Assembly (NCBI GenBank): GCA_007258455.2
Contig: VDFB02358134.1
Span: 216,871,152-216,935,151, forward strand
Direction of reading: 5' to 3'
Source of the DNA: Sequoia sempervirens
Taxonomy: Eukaryota > Streptophyta > Pinopsida > Cupressales > Cupressaceae
Length of the DNA: 64,000 nucleotides
Shown: piece after piece, positions 36,477 through 49,175 of the stretch
Position numbering within the stretch: the first letter of the stretch is position 1
How the letters are laid out: every line of letters starts with the position of its first letter
The notes under the pieces: model-generated
Seen by the model: only the letters and a program-made list of their open reading frames with translations
Told to the model about the DNA's origin: nothing
Databases searched by the model: none
Program-made: the position numbers and the translations under genes

Positions 36477-39400
36477 TATAGATGGTGTTATTTGCACAGC
36501 AACAACTCAGACAAAATATGATATCCTATCTCTCTTGAAAGGTAAATATCTATCAACAAGCCTCAAGAGATAGCCCCAAGGTCTCTAATGTCAGGTCTTA
36601 GCAATGCAAAAATAACTCAGTGATAAATGTTAAAATGGTTGTAATCACAAGGGGCCTTACAAAACAAATGTTGGAAACTTCAAACTAATATGTTGATGCT
36701 TTCAATCCTAAAACTAACTTAGATTTTTAAGAGAAACAAAAAAAGATAAAGGGTTTAGAGAGATTTCTAAACTAAACCTCAGACCAATTGTGTAAACAAT
36801 CAAACACTCAAAGTGGACCAATCCTTCAAAACTAATTCCTGCTTAACCCAGATTAAACCTACAATCTCATAGAAATAGTGCAATCTTCTAAGGAAATAAA
36901 TATTTTCAAATCATGGAGCATTCACACAAATCAACCTTATTTTATAATTGAAATGAATAAATACCCACAGTTGAACTCAACACACAAATTTTAGGCCCAG
37001 GCTAACTTTACACAACAATCAACAAGCTTCTAAAAGTATGGAACAAGGATTTCTCAAACACCTCAAATATTAAACGATTAACACATTTACATCACATCTA
37101 AATCTAAAATATAACATGCAACCACAACTTTAAAGCAATTTCTCAAAGATCTGGAAAAAAAAGAACCATGAAAAGTGAATAACATAAGAAAGAGCACCAA
37201 AAAATAATGTCTTATATTGAATCACCCAAGTTTGCAACAATTCAAGTATCGACAATGTTTCAACACTTGTTCTTAAAAAATATTAACTCCTTGCTCAATT
37301 CTACCTATTCCAACTATGTCTAACCTTGTTCAAATGAAGTTGGGGCCTCAATGTATAGAGAAGTTACATTAGGTCAGCCCAAAATTAGGGTTACAAAAAG
37401 TAGGTTGGCCAAACAGGTCGACATAGAATGTTTTTATAAAATAAAATTGCATTTAATTATCATAAAACAAAATCTAGTTCAATCTAGACTCTTCTTGAAG
37501 CATTATCTAGTTGGCACAGACTCCTAGTTTGTCCCTCCTAGCTAAAAGTCACATGAATAGCATAGTGTTCTAGGTGGTTGCCTATTGTCTATTTTCTCCT
37601 TCTTTATTGGCCTCTAATTTACTGGATAATTCTTTGACCTCTTCCAATATCTCCCACATGACTGCTAGATCAGGAACTGGAATAAATTTAACTCTTGTCT
37701 TATAATTTTGTATTCTTCTAAATACCAGGGCATCATTTTATTCCATTCAATGTGTAACTCATGATATTTATCCAATTTTCAGAGATATATATATAGTTGC
37801 ATCTTCCAAATTGTCTTTGGTAATAGGAGCACTGTTATAAGGGGCATAAATTTTATGCCACCATGCCTGTAATCTATTGATGCTAATGTTATTTTGACCA
37901 AACTTCCTTCTATGAGTCATTATTTCTAGAAAAAAAATACAACTATCATATATATCCTTCATTTTTCCCTGTAGCTTCATTATCTTCTTTAATGCCTTAG
38001 AGAGGAACTCTTTTCTATAATTCAAAACTTCTATCCAATCCTTAACCTTACCAATTTCATCTAAAGTAAAATTTTTAATCTTGGCCAATTCATCCTTTAG
38101 GCACCTGTAAGATTTTCTTCAACTCTCCAATAGTTGATTCATCAACCTTATTGCAATCTAAAGCAAACTGGGAAGTGTCCTCTAGAAATTCAACAACCTT
38201 ACCATGGATATTGAAGATTTGATCAATTGATTCATCTCCCCTACTACTGACATCATGTAACCACCCTTGAGTGCTATGAATAGAGGACTTCAATCTCTCA
38301 ATTTCTAAAAATGCTTTCTTTGGTAACAATCCTTCAGGAATGGTGTTGTCACTGGTAGCAGTTTGTAGAGGCCTCACTAAATGTTGGACATATTTATAGA
38401 CATCACTAAGTTGCTTCTGCAGTTTCTCCTTTTCTTCAGTTTCTTTATCTAGTCTTCTCAAAATGGCCTGAGAGGATTCTTGGAATTCTTCCTTCTCTTG
38501 TTCCTTGGTAGTTGGACCTAGATTAATGGTTTGTACCTTGTAATCAATGGGTGTCACCTCATCCTTGAACTTATCTTCTGCAGGAACAACTACATGAATG
38601 ACTCTGTTATTAAACTCATATTTTGAAAAATTTGAAACTATCCTAGGTCTTTTCCTCTACTTGGGCTGTCCCCATTGTTCCAAAAAAATTTCCTAGCTAG
38701 GAGTTTCTTCTTGGACTATTATTGGATTTTTTTTAGCTTTTCTTTTATCCAATCTGGGACAACAGGTTTAGTTTCTATCTCTTTATTAAGACTATTAACA
38801 ACATTTTCCTCAACATTTTTCTCCATTTCTGGTTGATCTTCTCGCTCACTCAACACTTCCTTTTCTAGGGATTTAGATGGTTATCTTGAATTACCTCTGA
38901 CTCTATGTTTTTTCTTTGGGTTCCAGAGGTTGATTGCCTAATTTCTACACAAACTCTCTATTCTCCACTTTTAGGAGTATAAACCTCCTTATCTTTAGAT
39001 TCATGCCCCTCAGGATCATTTGATATGTTTCCCTCCTCATGTATTGCTTCTTTTGAAATATGAACATTGTGAGGAGGAGAAGGAAGGGGAGAATTATTTC
39101 CTATAGTTTCTCTCATGGCATTATCATTTTTAGGTGCCTCTTCAATTGGCACCTCTTTCTCTATAGTCTTTGTCTCAGCTATAGGGGATGTTTTATGCTT
39201 AGGATAATTTCTCCTAACATACACTTGGGGCTTTTCCCCTAATCTTTCTAAGTCAATAACCTTAACTGAGGAGGGAGCATCAGTGGAAGAGATGCCTTTC
39301 CTAGGCTTTGAAAATTTATGGCCCTTAGTGACCAACTTTCTCTTTCTTACTGGCTATGAGGTCTCATCTTCTTTGTTTGGAGATGGTTTTTCACCTTGTT

Positions 39401-42400
39401 TAGCCTATTTTTGGCTCCTCATTTTTCTTTTTACTGACACAGGTCTATCTTCTTCATGTCCTTATTCATCATAAGGCTCAAAATTAACATCCTTTTCAAC
39501 TTCTTCCTCCTCATATTTGGATTCCATATCCCCCATCAAATCATAAGTGAATTTGGTGCCCTCAGCTTCCAACTTTTGTAGTTGATGCTTAACCTAGTGT
39601 CTTGAATACCTCTTTACTGGTTCAGTCACTTGATCTAGATCTGTTACTTCTTCCTCTAACCATTTTATTTGAGGCAAGGGTTTATTCCTGAAAGGCTCAT
39701 AGTCATGTTCCTAGACTAGGTTAACCTCATCATCTTGCACTTGATTTGGTATCTCTACCACTTTGTAGAGTCTTATTAATTTGAGTGGTAACCAAGAAAA
39801 TATTCTCTTGATGACATCAAATTCATCTCTGCATTTGGCCCAATATTCCTCTATGTGGTCTTTATGTCTAGATCCTCTATTGGCTTGCTTTTGGGCCTTG
39901 CCATAGGGATCAAAGTTATCCTTGTTGGTATGAGAGTATAATTCAAATTGGGATATCTCTTTCTCTAAGTATTGAGCACTTTAGATAGATGGGAAAGCTT
40001 CTAGAGTTCCAATTCTTAGTGGGAATTCTTCCCCTAGCCCATTCTTATGCAGACCCTTTTGTAGAATTTCCAAAAATGCTATCATTTGCTTGTTCATCTC
40101 CAATAATAGAAGTTTGTTAGTTGGGTACCAAGGTAGTTTGATTGGGACAATAGGAGAACCTTGTATTTGAATGTATGTGAATCTTTGGAACTGAATAAAC
40201 CATTTCCCATATTGCTTAATCAAATCCATTGCATCAACAAAGACTCTGACATGGATAGCATCCTGCAACAACCTAGGAATGTACATGAAAAGTTAATCAT
40301 TTTCTCTCCTATAATTGGTTGTTCTATGTTGCAATTGTGGTTATATGTCCCATATCTTGTCCTTCCCTACAATCCCCTTGCAACAAAGACCTTTATACTT
40401 ATTTTTTCTTGCCAACTTGTATACAAGATATGAAGTCATTGTAAATCTATTGGTCTCTTGCACACTTCTAAATTGGGAATCTAAGTTGTTTCTTATGATT
40501 CTATCCCAAGGATAATGCTTCCCATCCATAATTTGTTTGATGGGGTAAAACATCCAATTGTGGAAGATGTGAGCCTCTTCTACTCCCATTACCTTACCCA
40601 GGAGAGTGATAGCATCATGATACTCCATCTTGAAATCACTTCTATGCAATTGTTTAGGCAACTTAGAATAGTGTGGTTTGGGCTTCAATATCTAGGAGTT
40701 GTTCATGATTTCCAAAGCTCTGTTGGGGTATTCATTATAAAACTTCATTTCTTCCCCAATGTTTATCTCCTCAATAAGCTTATGGTGTGAAGCAATATTG
40801 AATAACTCTACAATGGATTCTTCAGTAATATTTTCCATGACTCTTCCCTCTGCTCCAACTATAATCTTTGTGTTGGAATCATAATGCTTCACACATTCTA
40901 AAACTAGTTTTGGGTAAGGTTGTGTTGGAGGGAACCCTGTAGCTTGAGCCAAACCAGTATGAGTGATGATTTGAGCCAATTGAGCTGGTGCATTTCCATA
41001 CATCCTTTGTTGGAAATCATCCTAGGCCACATGTCCCATGTTTGTGTCTACAATATTTGACTAGGTAGAATCAATCTTGGATTATGGCCATATGCCCTTG
41101 AAATCACACTTCATCCTTTTCGCTCTCTTTCTCACCTACTCCTATACTAAAGCAGCCTTTGATTTGGATGTCTTGTCTAAGCTCAATTTTTCCTGCATCT
41201 GTTAGAGAAAGCCACTAATCACCCAAATGCAGATAATAACATTACTTATCAATTTATGCCATTTATTCAAGAAGATTTATCAGTATATGCAAAATAACAT
41301 CATTAAGTGCAATACAAATCCTGGATTGTAATGCAATGAGATCTCAATATCAAATTATGCAAAGATGTGTAAATAAATCTCATTCAAATTAATCAATACT
41401 CAACCATAAATATCATGCAAACCCATGTGCAAACTCATCTATCATTAACATTTGAAAATTTGAAACTAAAGGAGAATTGTCAAAAAATCTAATGGAGATT
41501 AGATTCCCTAGCCAAACTTGAGCTCGAGTAATCTAAGCAAGCTCGGATTTCCTGAACATTGCACACTAGGAACCTTTTGACTTAGAATCATGAAATGAGA
41601 TGGAGTTTTTAACACAATCAAGTACATTCAATTATTAATTGCTTTAGTATCATATTCCAATCATCTTCGATGAGGCTCGATTCATCACACTCATTAGACA
41701 CTTGAAGATTCATGAGGCTCAAGTATTTCTAGGTGACTTGGATTCTCTAACTGAACTGAGATCCAATAAATCCAAGCTAGCTCAGAATCACCGAATACAA
41801 GCTAAGCTCAAATTATTGCTAAGTGTAAGGGCTTTTGTATTTTTGACAATAGGATTTAAGTCATGCACATGATCCTAAAAATCCAAGGGGGCTCGAGAAA
41901 TTTGAGCTACCTCAAATTTTTTGAGTATTTTGTTTAGGTGCACAATTTCACTAAGTGTCCAGTTTGTTTGATGTTGAAATGATTAAACATTCACTTCCTT
42001 GAATTTAAATCAATGTAGACTCTTGATGATTTAGATTCAAAACTTTGGACAATGATCACTTGATCCTCTCATCAAATGTATAATCTAAAACTATGGTTTA
42101 GGGAATTTTAGGGTTTCATGCCAACTCTAAGATAGGGTGATACTCCTAAATCTGTTATCAATCATGCAAACACAATGCAAAGGACAAATCTTAATGATTT
42201 CCAACATACTCAATCACTCAATCTATCTTGAATATACTAAACAACAATCCCCATTGAATTACATCTTTAAAGAACAAAACCCTAGAAGGAGAAATGAGAA
42301 ACTAAATGATATACAACCCCCCAACCTAACAATTAAAATTTCACACAAGAATGAAGGTTGCATTGGAAAGCCTCGAGAACCCAGGATTTATGATCCGAGT

Positions 42401-42948
42401 ACACAATCCCAACTGTAGAGTTCAATCAAAACATGAGTTGGAGGAAACCCTTATCAAAATCAAACAAGCACAATGCAATAATGACCTCCAAGATATCTCA
42501 AATGTGACTTATATTCACCTTTTGGGAATTTTAAATCCATTAAGGTGCGTAATAAATGTGTGAAAAGACACCTTTAAAAGAATCGGGTATGCGAAATGAC
42601 CTCAGAGTCTGAAAATCCTAGGTAGCTCATTTTTTTCAGTGGGAATGAGGCTCGGGTAATCTGAGCTACCTCAGATTTATCAAACCTTCTCATACTTATC
42701 CAAATTTTCCCTGCAAGTTGGAATTTCAAGCTATGGCATACCTCAAGGAGTAAAGGTAATGTCATAATGTTGCAAAATACATCTCAAATATAAATTAATC
42801 ATTAAGCACCATGGGTGAAACATGAACAAGACTAAGAGACCTATCCATTAAGGGGAAAAGGTTAGGACCCTAGGGAAAATGAACAAAAAAAATGAGAAAA
42901 AGAGGGTCCCAGCCTCCGACGGGGCGTGTGTGTGAAAATTGCACAATA
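36477..42948 (-). repeat. Gypsy-1 5' LTR (copy 2)
   Basis: Counterpart of 12713-19184, with very few differences. 36480-37760 and 41190-42948 are non-coding. Confidence 0.8.
37768..41184 (-). pseudogene. LTR-borne open region (copy 2)
   Basis: Counterpart of 14004-17420, open in the same pieces. It differs by a handful of bases, for example Ile versus Asn near the start of the 38088 piece. Confidence 0.6.
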
Positions 42949-45417
42949 GGACGAAATAGACATTGAAAGATATCACAATGGCGTATGATGATACTATTTC
43001 TATCTTCTGTGATAATACAAGTGCAATTAACATTTCAAAGAATCTCATGATGCACTAAAAAATGAAGTATATATCTATCAGGTACTATTTCTTGAGAGAT
43101 AAGGTCATGAAGAATCAAGTAAATCTTTAGTATGTTCCGAAGAAGGATTAGATTGTTGATATATTTATGAAGGATCTTCCTAAGGATACTTTTGAGAATC
43201 TCTGGGAGAAGTTAGGTGTCATTTCCCCTACTTTCTTGAACTATATGTATAAGGAGATGCATTAGTCTGGTGGATCTATGGATCTATCTTTCTTCTGGAC
43301 TGATGTTTTGGTGGCTACCTCTTAAGGGGAGAAAGTAGTGTCAGGTGTTGTCATTAAGAGTAATTTATTTCCTATGTCAAATGGGAAATCAATGTAAAAT
43401 ATATTTTTCCTTTTCGATTGATGTCAAAGGGGGAGAGGAAGCATGTGAAAAAAAAGACAAAGAATATTAAAGACTATCTATTAAGGGGGAGAAACTGAAA
43501 ATGAACAAAAAGAAAAATCTTGGGAAGTGTATTCAGAGCTAGTATTGTGTCTTTGATGGTTTTTCACATCATGTGTTTCCATCAATGACAAAGGGGGAGA
43601 TTATTGCAAGAATGGAAAGAATGAAAGTGTTTTCATTGATGTCAACTGGTTAATTGGTTATCAACCGATTGCTATTAGCATTAATGTCATGGATTCTTGT
43701 TATTGGATGTATATGTCAAGGATATTGAGAAAAATTTATTGAAGAAAGATTGCAGGTGTTCAGTGGTTACTTTGGGTTTTGCTCCATGATTTGCTCATGT
43801 GTTTGTGTGGTTCAAATATGTTGGCCATGGTTGTTGGAAGTTGCTATATCCATATTTTTAGTTGTTGATTCATTGTATAGTGTGAGTTATGTTCACTAGT
43901 TGTGAACTGTGGTTTTCTATGTTTTGGTTGAGGTTCAGGAGAAATGTTGTTGGTTCGGATTTCTCTTTGTTAAAGTCTTATGACTTGCAGTTCTAGAGTT
44001 GAGTTGTTTTGATTATATTGAAGCTAATTTTGGTATCTAGAAGGTTCATGCTTAATTGTTCTATGTTTTTTACACTAGTTTGGCTGACCTTCTATTAAAT
44101 ACTATCTTCAGAGTTGATGAAGCATGTTGGATCTATTTAAGTCCTTATGAAGCGTGTGTTTGGGTTGCCCTCATTCTAATGCCATCATAGGATGTTTTTG
44201 CATCAACCTAATTTGAATTTGAAATTGGATGGCCAAATTTGGATATGTTTCAAAGTTGAAGAGGGTATAAATACATGATGAGTTAGTGGTGAATAGAGCA
44301 TAGAAAGAGGAAAAAGAGATAAGTGCAAAGAAATGGAGTAGATAGATGCGAGATTGATGCAAATTAGTGAGTTTTTGTGATGCAAGTTTGGAGGATCAAT
44401 GTGAAGCCTAAATTTTGAGTTTCTGAATGCAGTGAGTAGAAGGTGTACTCTATCATTCATGCATATCTACAAGTGGTTGAGAAAATTATGGTGGATTTAT
44501 CTATTGCATTGAGATTGTCTTCTCTTTGTAATGTATCTCTTCTATCTTCTTTGTATCTTTGTCGCAATGGGCCCTTTGGGTGTTATCCCTAGTCGATAGT
44601 GATTCCCGGTCCAGAAAGTGAATCTTTTTTTGGCAATGAGCCTTGTTTCTTAGGCAGTGATCCTCTTGTAATCAGTTTTGATGTTCTCTATAGTGTGAGT
44701 TAATCCTCAAGTTGTGATTTTTCCCTTATTGGGTTTTCCACGTAAATTTGGTGTTATTGTGTTTATGTGATAGTTTTTAGTTTCTACAGTAGTATTTAAT
44801 GTTTAATCATTTAAGTAGTATTAAGCATTAGTTCTGATGGATGAATTAAGGTTTAAATCTATGACAACTGATTCGCATCCCCTCTTAGTTTTCTTTTTCA
44901 ATGATTGGTATTAGAGATTGGTTCCTTGGTGAAGAGATTAATTGCTTGAGGAAGGTCTAGGATGGCTGGTAAAATGACTTATGATTATCCAAGGTTCAAT
45001 GGAACTAATTATGCTATCTGGAAAATATTGATGGAAGAATATCTGGAGTTTTGCATATATGATGTGGAGAGAGCTTACAAGAATCCTTACACTCCTGCTA
45101 ATGGTCTGAGTATGGCTAATGAGATCAAAGCACATGAAGCGAACAATAAGGCGAAGTACATTTTGAAGAACGGTCTAGTACATTTCAAGTTGATTCATGT
45201 TCAAAATATAAAGAATGCTAAGGAAGTCTAGGATGCTTTGGAAAGGGTGTATGAAGGTGATGAAAGAGACAAAGAGGAAAAATTACATAATTTGGAGAGA
45301 TAGTTTGAGCTTCTACACATGTCTAAAGATGAGAATGTCAAAGCTTATGTATAGAGATTGGATGAGATATAGGCCAGAATGCAAGGACTTGGTGCTACTA
45401 TAGATGATGTTAAAAGG
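42949..45417 (+). mobile_element. Copia-A remnant (copy 2)
   Basis: Counterpart of 19185-21653: RNase H end 42954-43224, PPT about 43590-43601, LTR 43602-44900 (TATA 44266-44273), PBS 44906-44917, and gag 44962-45417. One gag codon differs (Ser in copy 1, Ala here, at about 45215). Confidence 0.75.
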
Positions 45418-46666
45418 TGAAAGACAATTGAGAGGGGGGTGAATCATTTGTCACCAAATTTAAACTCAAAACTTCAACACTTATAAATTTCACAACCACA
45501 CTGTTCTGTTATTAAGTATGAACGTGAAATGCAAATAATAGAAAGAAAAATAAACACAAGGAACACCAAATTTTATGTGGAAAACCAAATGAGGGAAAAA
45601 TCACAGTGAGGATTAACTCACAATATAAAGAGATAGCAAAACCAAATACAAAGGATCACTTCCAAGGGCTCACTGCCTATAGAAATGATTCACTGTCCAA
45701 CAGGGACACTCACTACTTATAGATACAAAAGAAAACAAAAGATCCACAACAATAATTTATACACATTCACAACCTTGATCAAAATATTGCAGAAACCTTC
45801 AGCTCACTGCCTTCAGGAATCTAACACAATGAAGTATTGCTACCTCAACTTACTTTCACACACTTCTGCTCTTCACTTGTGCCTTACTTCATTACTTTGC
45901 ATCATCCAATTCTTCATATCTCTACTTGCATTTATACCATCTTCAACCTTAGAAACTTTCTCCAAGGTCAGCCACATAAGCTTCATTTCATAAATTCAAA
46001 TTAGGTCAGAAAATCAACATTCCCATGGTGGAAAGGAATGAGAATGGGCCAATTAAATACCTAACCAAGACCAAAAATAATGTCTCGGATCAACCACACG
46101 CTTTCTTAACTAGATTTTAATTTTTCAAATAAAGTGTAAACACCAGGTCAGACAAACCTAATGAAAACACAAATGAACATTGAAGTACACACTTCCCAAC
46201 AAGAAGATAACACATGGACAACGTAAAAAGCTTATTATGCATGAGAACACTTCTCAGGTTCCTTCAGATACATCCACATCAAGTGTAACAACCTTAAAAT
46301 ATAGAACTCCTTCCATCAGATCATCTAGACATTGCAAATACATACAACTCTGAAACTCAACTTCTGGATCACCAAACCACAAACATCTTTACCAGAACCC
46401 AAATAAAACCATTACAAGACATATTCTAGACCCACAAGGCCTGAAAAAAAATAACGGAAGAATTCAAAGTAGAAACATTTCTCCCAATCCACAAAAAGTC
46501 AACTCTGCTAGAATAGTTCACACACCAGTGAACACATTTTTCACACTCCATCAAACTAGAAGCTATTGTAGACACGTAAAATGTACTAATTGACATTGGA
46601 CATCTGATTCTAACCACTAACATCGCTTCATCTTGAATCATCCTTCGGTCTAACCATTTAATCAAA

Positions 46667-47866
46667 TGTCTTTATTTGATTAAATTCATCAATATTCCTC
46701 TCTTAATTAAATAAATCAGTTATCTAATTAAGTCATCCTTTCTCGATAATTAAAATAACCAGTTTGGTCAAATTATCCCTATTTAATTAAATAATCAATT
46801 TTATTTGATTAAATCTCTAAATTCTATCTATTAAGTTAAATAAATTAAACCTTTTTTAATTTAAGCTAACATAACCCCCTTTAGCTGAATAAATCAAAAT
46901 ATATTTATTTAACTAAATCTTTAAATCATATTCTTCTCATATTTGATTTAAATCAATCCATAAATTTAAGTCAAATAGGTCACATCATTTAATCCTTCAT
47001 TAAATTAATTAACCTTGATTAATTTAATCTCTTCTCATGTCCCATCCTCCATCTTTTGCCATTTGCACATGAAAATAGAGTTATTATTAAATCTCTATTT
47101 ATCTTCAACATGGCATAAAGGAGGAATATTCTTCAAGTTTGAAATTCAAATCTAAGTGGGGACTTTTTCCTTCCAACAAGGAATTCATTCCCTCTTAAAA
47201 GTCCTTTTTCATTGAGCCAAGTGGCCATAACTCCATATGAATCTCCCTCCACCTTGTCATTAATACAATTTCAAAATTCAAATATTGGCATTTATTGGCA
47301 CATTCATCAAAAATTCCACATCCTCCATCCACTCACATTTGGAAAAATGGAATCATGTCATTGGTTTATCTTTTGTCCCATATTCATCCTATCTTTCAAT
47401 CTTCAACTCTTTCTTTCTATAAATAAAGAGCTCATCCACAATTTGAGTAAACTTACTATACTCAAATCTTTAGCAATATTTATCCATATCATTGAGTTTA
47501 TAGCTAAGTTGTGCAGATTTTTATCTTGGAGCACTCATCACTCTTCATCAAATTGGATCAACTTTCATCATCAACTCACCATTGCATCATTGGAGTTGGG
47601 AAAGGGCCAATTTTCACATCAAATTGACACCAATTACCTCAAGAGATTAAGAGTTTGATTTGCTTTAGATTAGGATTTGATATGTTTTAAGTTTGGTTGT
47701 GTTCTTCATTTCATTTCCTCTCTCTCTTGCAATTTAAATGAATTTCTTGAGGAACCTACATTCTAGCTTGCATTAAATCTAATTTTTTGTTTGTTTCTTG
47801 TGCTATTGCAGGTGTAGGATCTAGGTTCATAGCTACAAATCAATAGATATCACCGTCAAATCATCA
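46667..47866 (+). mobile_element. Solo LTR (1200 bp) with TSD TCAAA
   Basis: Starts TGTCTTTATT and ends CATCA, flanked by perfect TCAAA on both sides (46662-46666 and 47867-47871). The first 350 bases are very AT-rich, with repeated TTAATTAAAT / ATTTGATTAAAT motifs. A TATAAATA box lies at about 47418, pointing to plus orientation. There is no PBS, PPT or convincing coding frame. The 148-residue open frame at 47212-47658 shows no domain and is treated as chance. Confidence 0.8.
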
Positions 47867-48085
47867 TCAAAAACTCTTCATATCCACACAAGCCTATGAT
47901 CAACACAAAAGAAACATGGAGCACATACCAGAGCACATTTTGAACACATACATAAATTTGACTTCTCTTTTTATCAATTTTCTCAAAATCACTTGGAAAC
48001 CCATTGTTTCAGCACATCTGCAACATTATAAAGATAGGTCCATGTACTCACATCTCAAGAACATCTCAACTATACATTCACAATT

Positions 48086-48428
48086 TTTTAGAAGATGGTG
48101 TGTCCCTTGGTCTTCCTTTCAGCACAATGCTTGGATTTGTGACATGATCTAACCATCTCCTATGGATCTTAACTAATGCTTGTATCGGACATTGACAAGT
48201 TGACCTTTTGCTGCAACGACAAGGCGAACAATTGGTATATGAGCTGGTCATAGGTTCAAATCCCTTGCTTGTGTTGGGGGGATTGTTGCAAGATGGTGTG
48301 TCCCTTGGTCTTCCTTTTAGCACAACGCTTGGGTTTGTGACATGGTATAGCCACATCCTATGGATCTTAACTGATGCTTGTATTAGGAATTGACAGGTTG
48401 ACCTTTCGGTGCAACAGCAAGGCCAACA
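48086..48428 (+). mobile_element. Second TRIM of the same family
   Basis: LTRs 48086-48230 and 48284-48428 (145 bp each) end GGCGAACA and GGCCAACA. The first LTR has a degenerate start (TTTTTAGAAGATGG) and the second is intact (TGTTGCAAGATGG). A PBS-like TTGGTATATGAGC follows the first LTR at 48232, and a purine tract TTGGGGGGAT precedes the second. Flanks CAATT (48081-48085) and CAATC (48429-48433) differ by one base and are a probable TSD. It sits in the copia-B LTR. Confidence 0.8.
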
Positions 48429-48799
48429 CAATCTACAACATACTAAATTGTGTTCACATCAATGAAAACATTAATGACAACACCACCAAACTTGCTCATA
48501 CTTGCAACAATATCCCCCTTTGTCATTGATGGCAACACATGATGTGAAAAACCATCAAAGACAACAACCTACATAATATTCTTGGAGAACACCTTTTCTT
48601 TCTTTTCTTACTGTTTTCCACATGAATATCTCTCCCGCTTTGAAATCAATGGAAAAGATCAAAAGCTCTAATTACTCCTCCCTTAGGATTACACCTATTC
48701 AACTCATATTGCAACAATGAAAAACTTTTCTACTCCCCCTACAGGGTAGACCCATTCATCAGTCCAAATAAATGGAGAATCTTTGAATTCACTAGACTG

Positions 48800-49175
48800 A
48801 TGCACCTCCATGTGCACCTAGTTCAAAGGGCTAATGACCCCCAACCTTTCCCTAATATACTCAAAAGTATCCTTCGGAAGAGCCTTAGTAAATAGATCTA
48901 CAATTTGTTCCTTTGTTGACACATACTCCAACCTGACTTATTCTCCAACACCTTCTTTCTCATAAATGATATCTAATAGATATGTGTTTTGTTCTTGAAT
49001 GTATCACTAGATTCTTTGAAATGTTTATAACACTTATGTTTTCACAAAAAATATGAATAGGCTCATCACATATCACTCCAATGTCTTTCAGAGTTTGCTT
49101 CATCCATAAACATGTGTGCAGCAGGATGCTACAACAATATATTCTTCCTTTGTAGTGGATAAATAAACTGAGTCT
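48800..49175 (-). pseudogene. Copia-B RNase H C-terminal end
   Basis: Degenerate continuation after 49175 with QDSVYLSTTKEEYI and a terminal FTKALPKDTFEYIRERLGVI segment (about 48890-48830). Several stops are present. 48520-48800 has no recognisable gene. Confidence 0.65.

Larger units (their letters stand above)
22769..46432. repeat. Second copy of 487-22668 (probable alternative haplotype or unmerged contig overlap)
   Basis: Positions 487-22668 recur here with offset 22282-22283 before the solo LTR and 23764 after it. Divergence is very low over most of the length; for 7000-22668 I see roughly 10 single-base differences in about 15.6 kb. The main exceptions are a block of about 33 differences around 3440-4090 and the 1477-bp solo LTR at 28985-30461. 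Because copy 1 reaches the end of the left contig and copy 2 begins at the start of the right contig, an unmerged overlap is the simplest reading. Confidence 0.9.
45418..48509 (-). repeat. Copia-B 3' LTR with two nested insertions
   Basis: Reverse-strand LTR. It starts on the minus strand at 48509 with TGTTGCAAG after the PPT and ends at 45418 (complement of TGAAAGACAATT). It matches copia-A's LTR in patches along its length. Within it are a solo LTR (46667-47866) and a TRIM (48086-48428). Without these and their TSDs it would be about 1.54 kb, close to the 1.3 kb of copia-A. The left TSD candidate AAAGG lies at 45413-45417; the other side is not in the window because the 5' end of copia-B is missing. 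Confidence 0.8.

Noticed and set aside
487..46432. True tandem segmental duplication
   Set aside because: Possible, but the breakpoints coincide with the contig ends at the gap, and the near identity with scattered SNPs fits two haplotypes better.
47212..47658. 148-residue plus-strand open frame
   Set aside because: Lies inside a solo LTR downstream of its TATA box, with no recognisable domain and biased composition.
48078..48431. 117-residue minus-strand open frame, and similar ones at 7997-8403
   Set aside because: They are the TRIM LTRs read on the opposite strand; the internal repetition comes from the two LTRs, not from a protein repeat.
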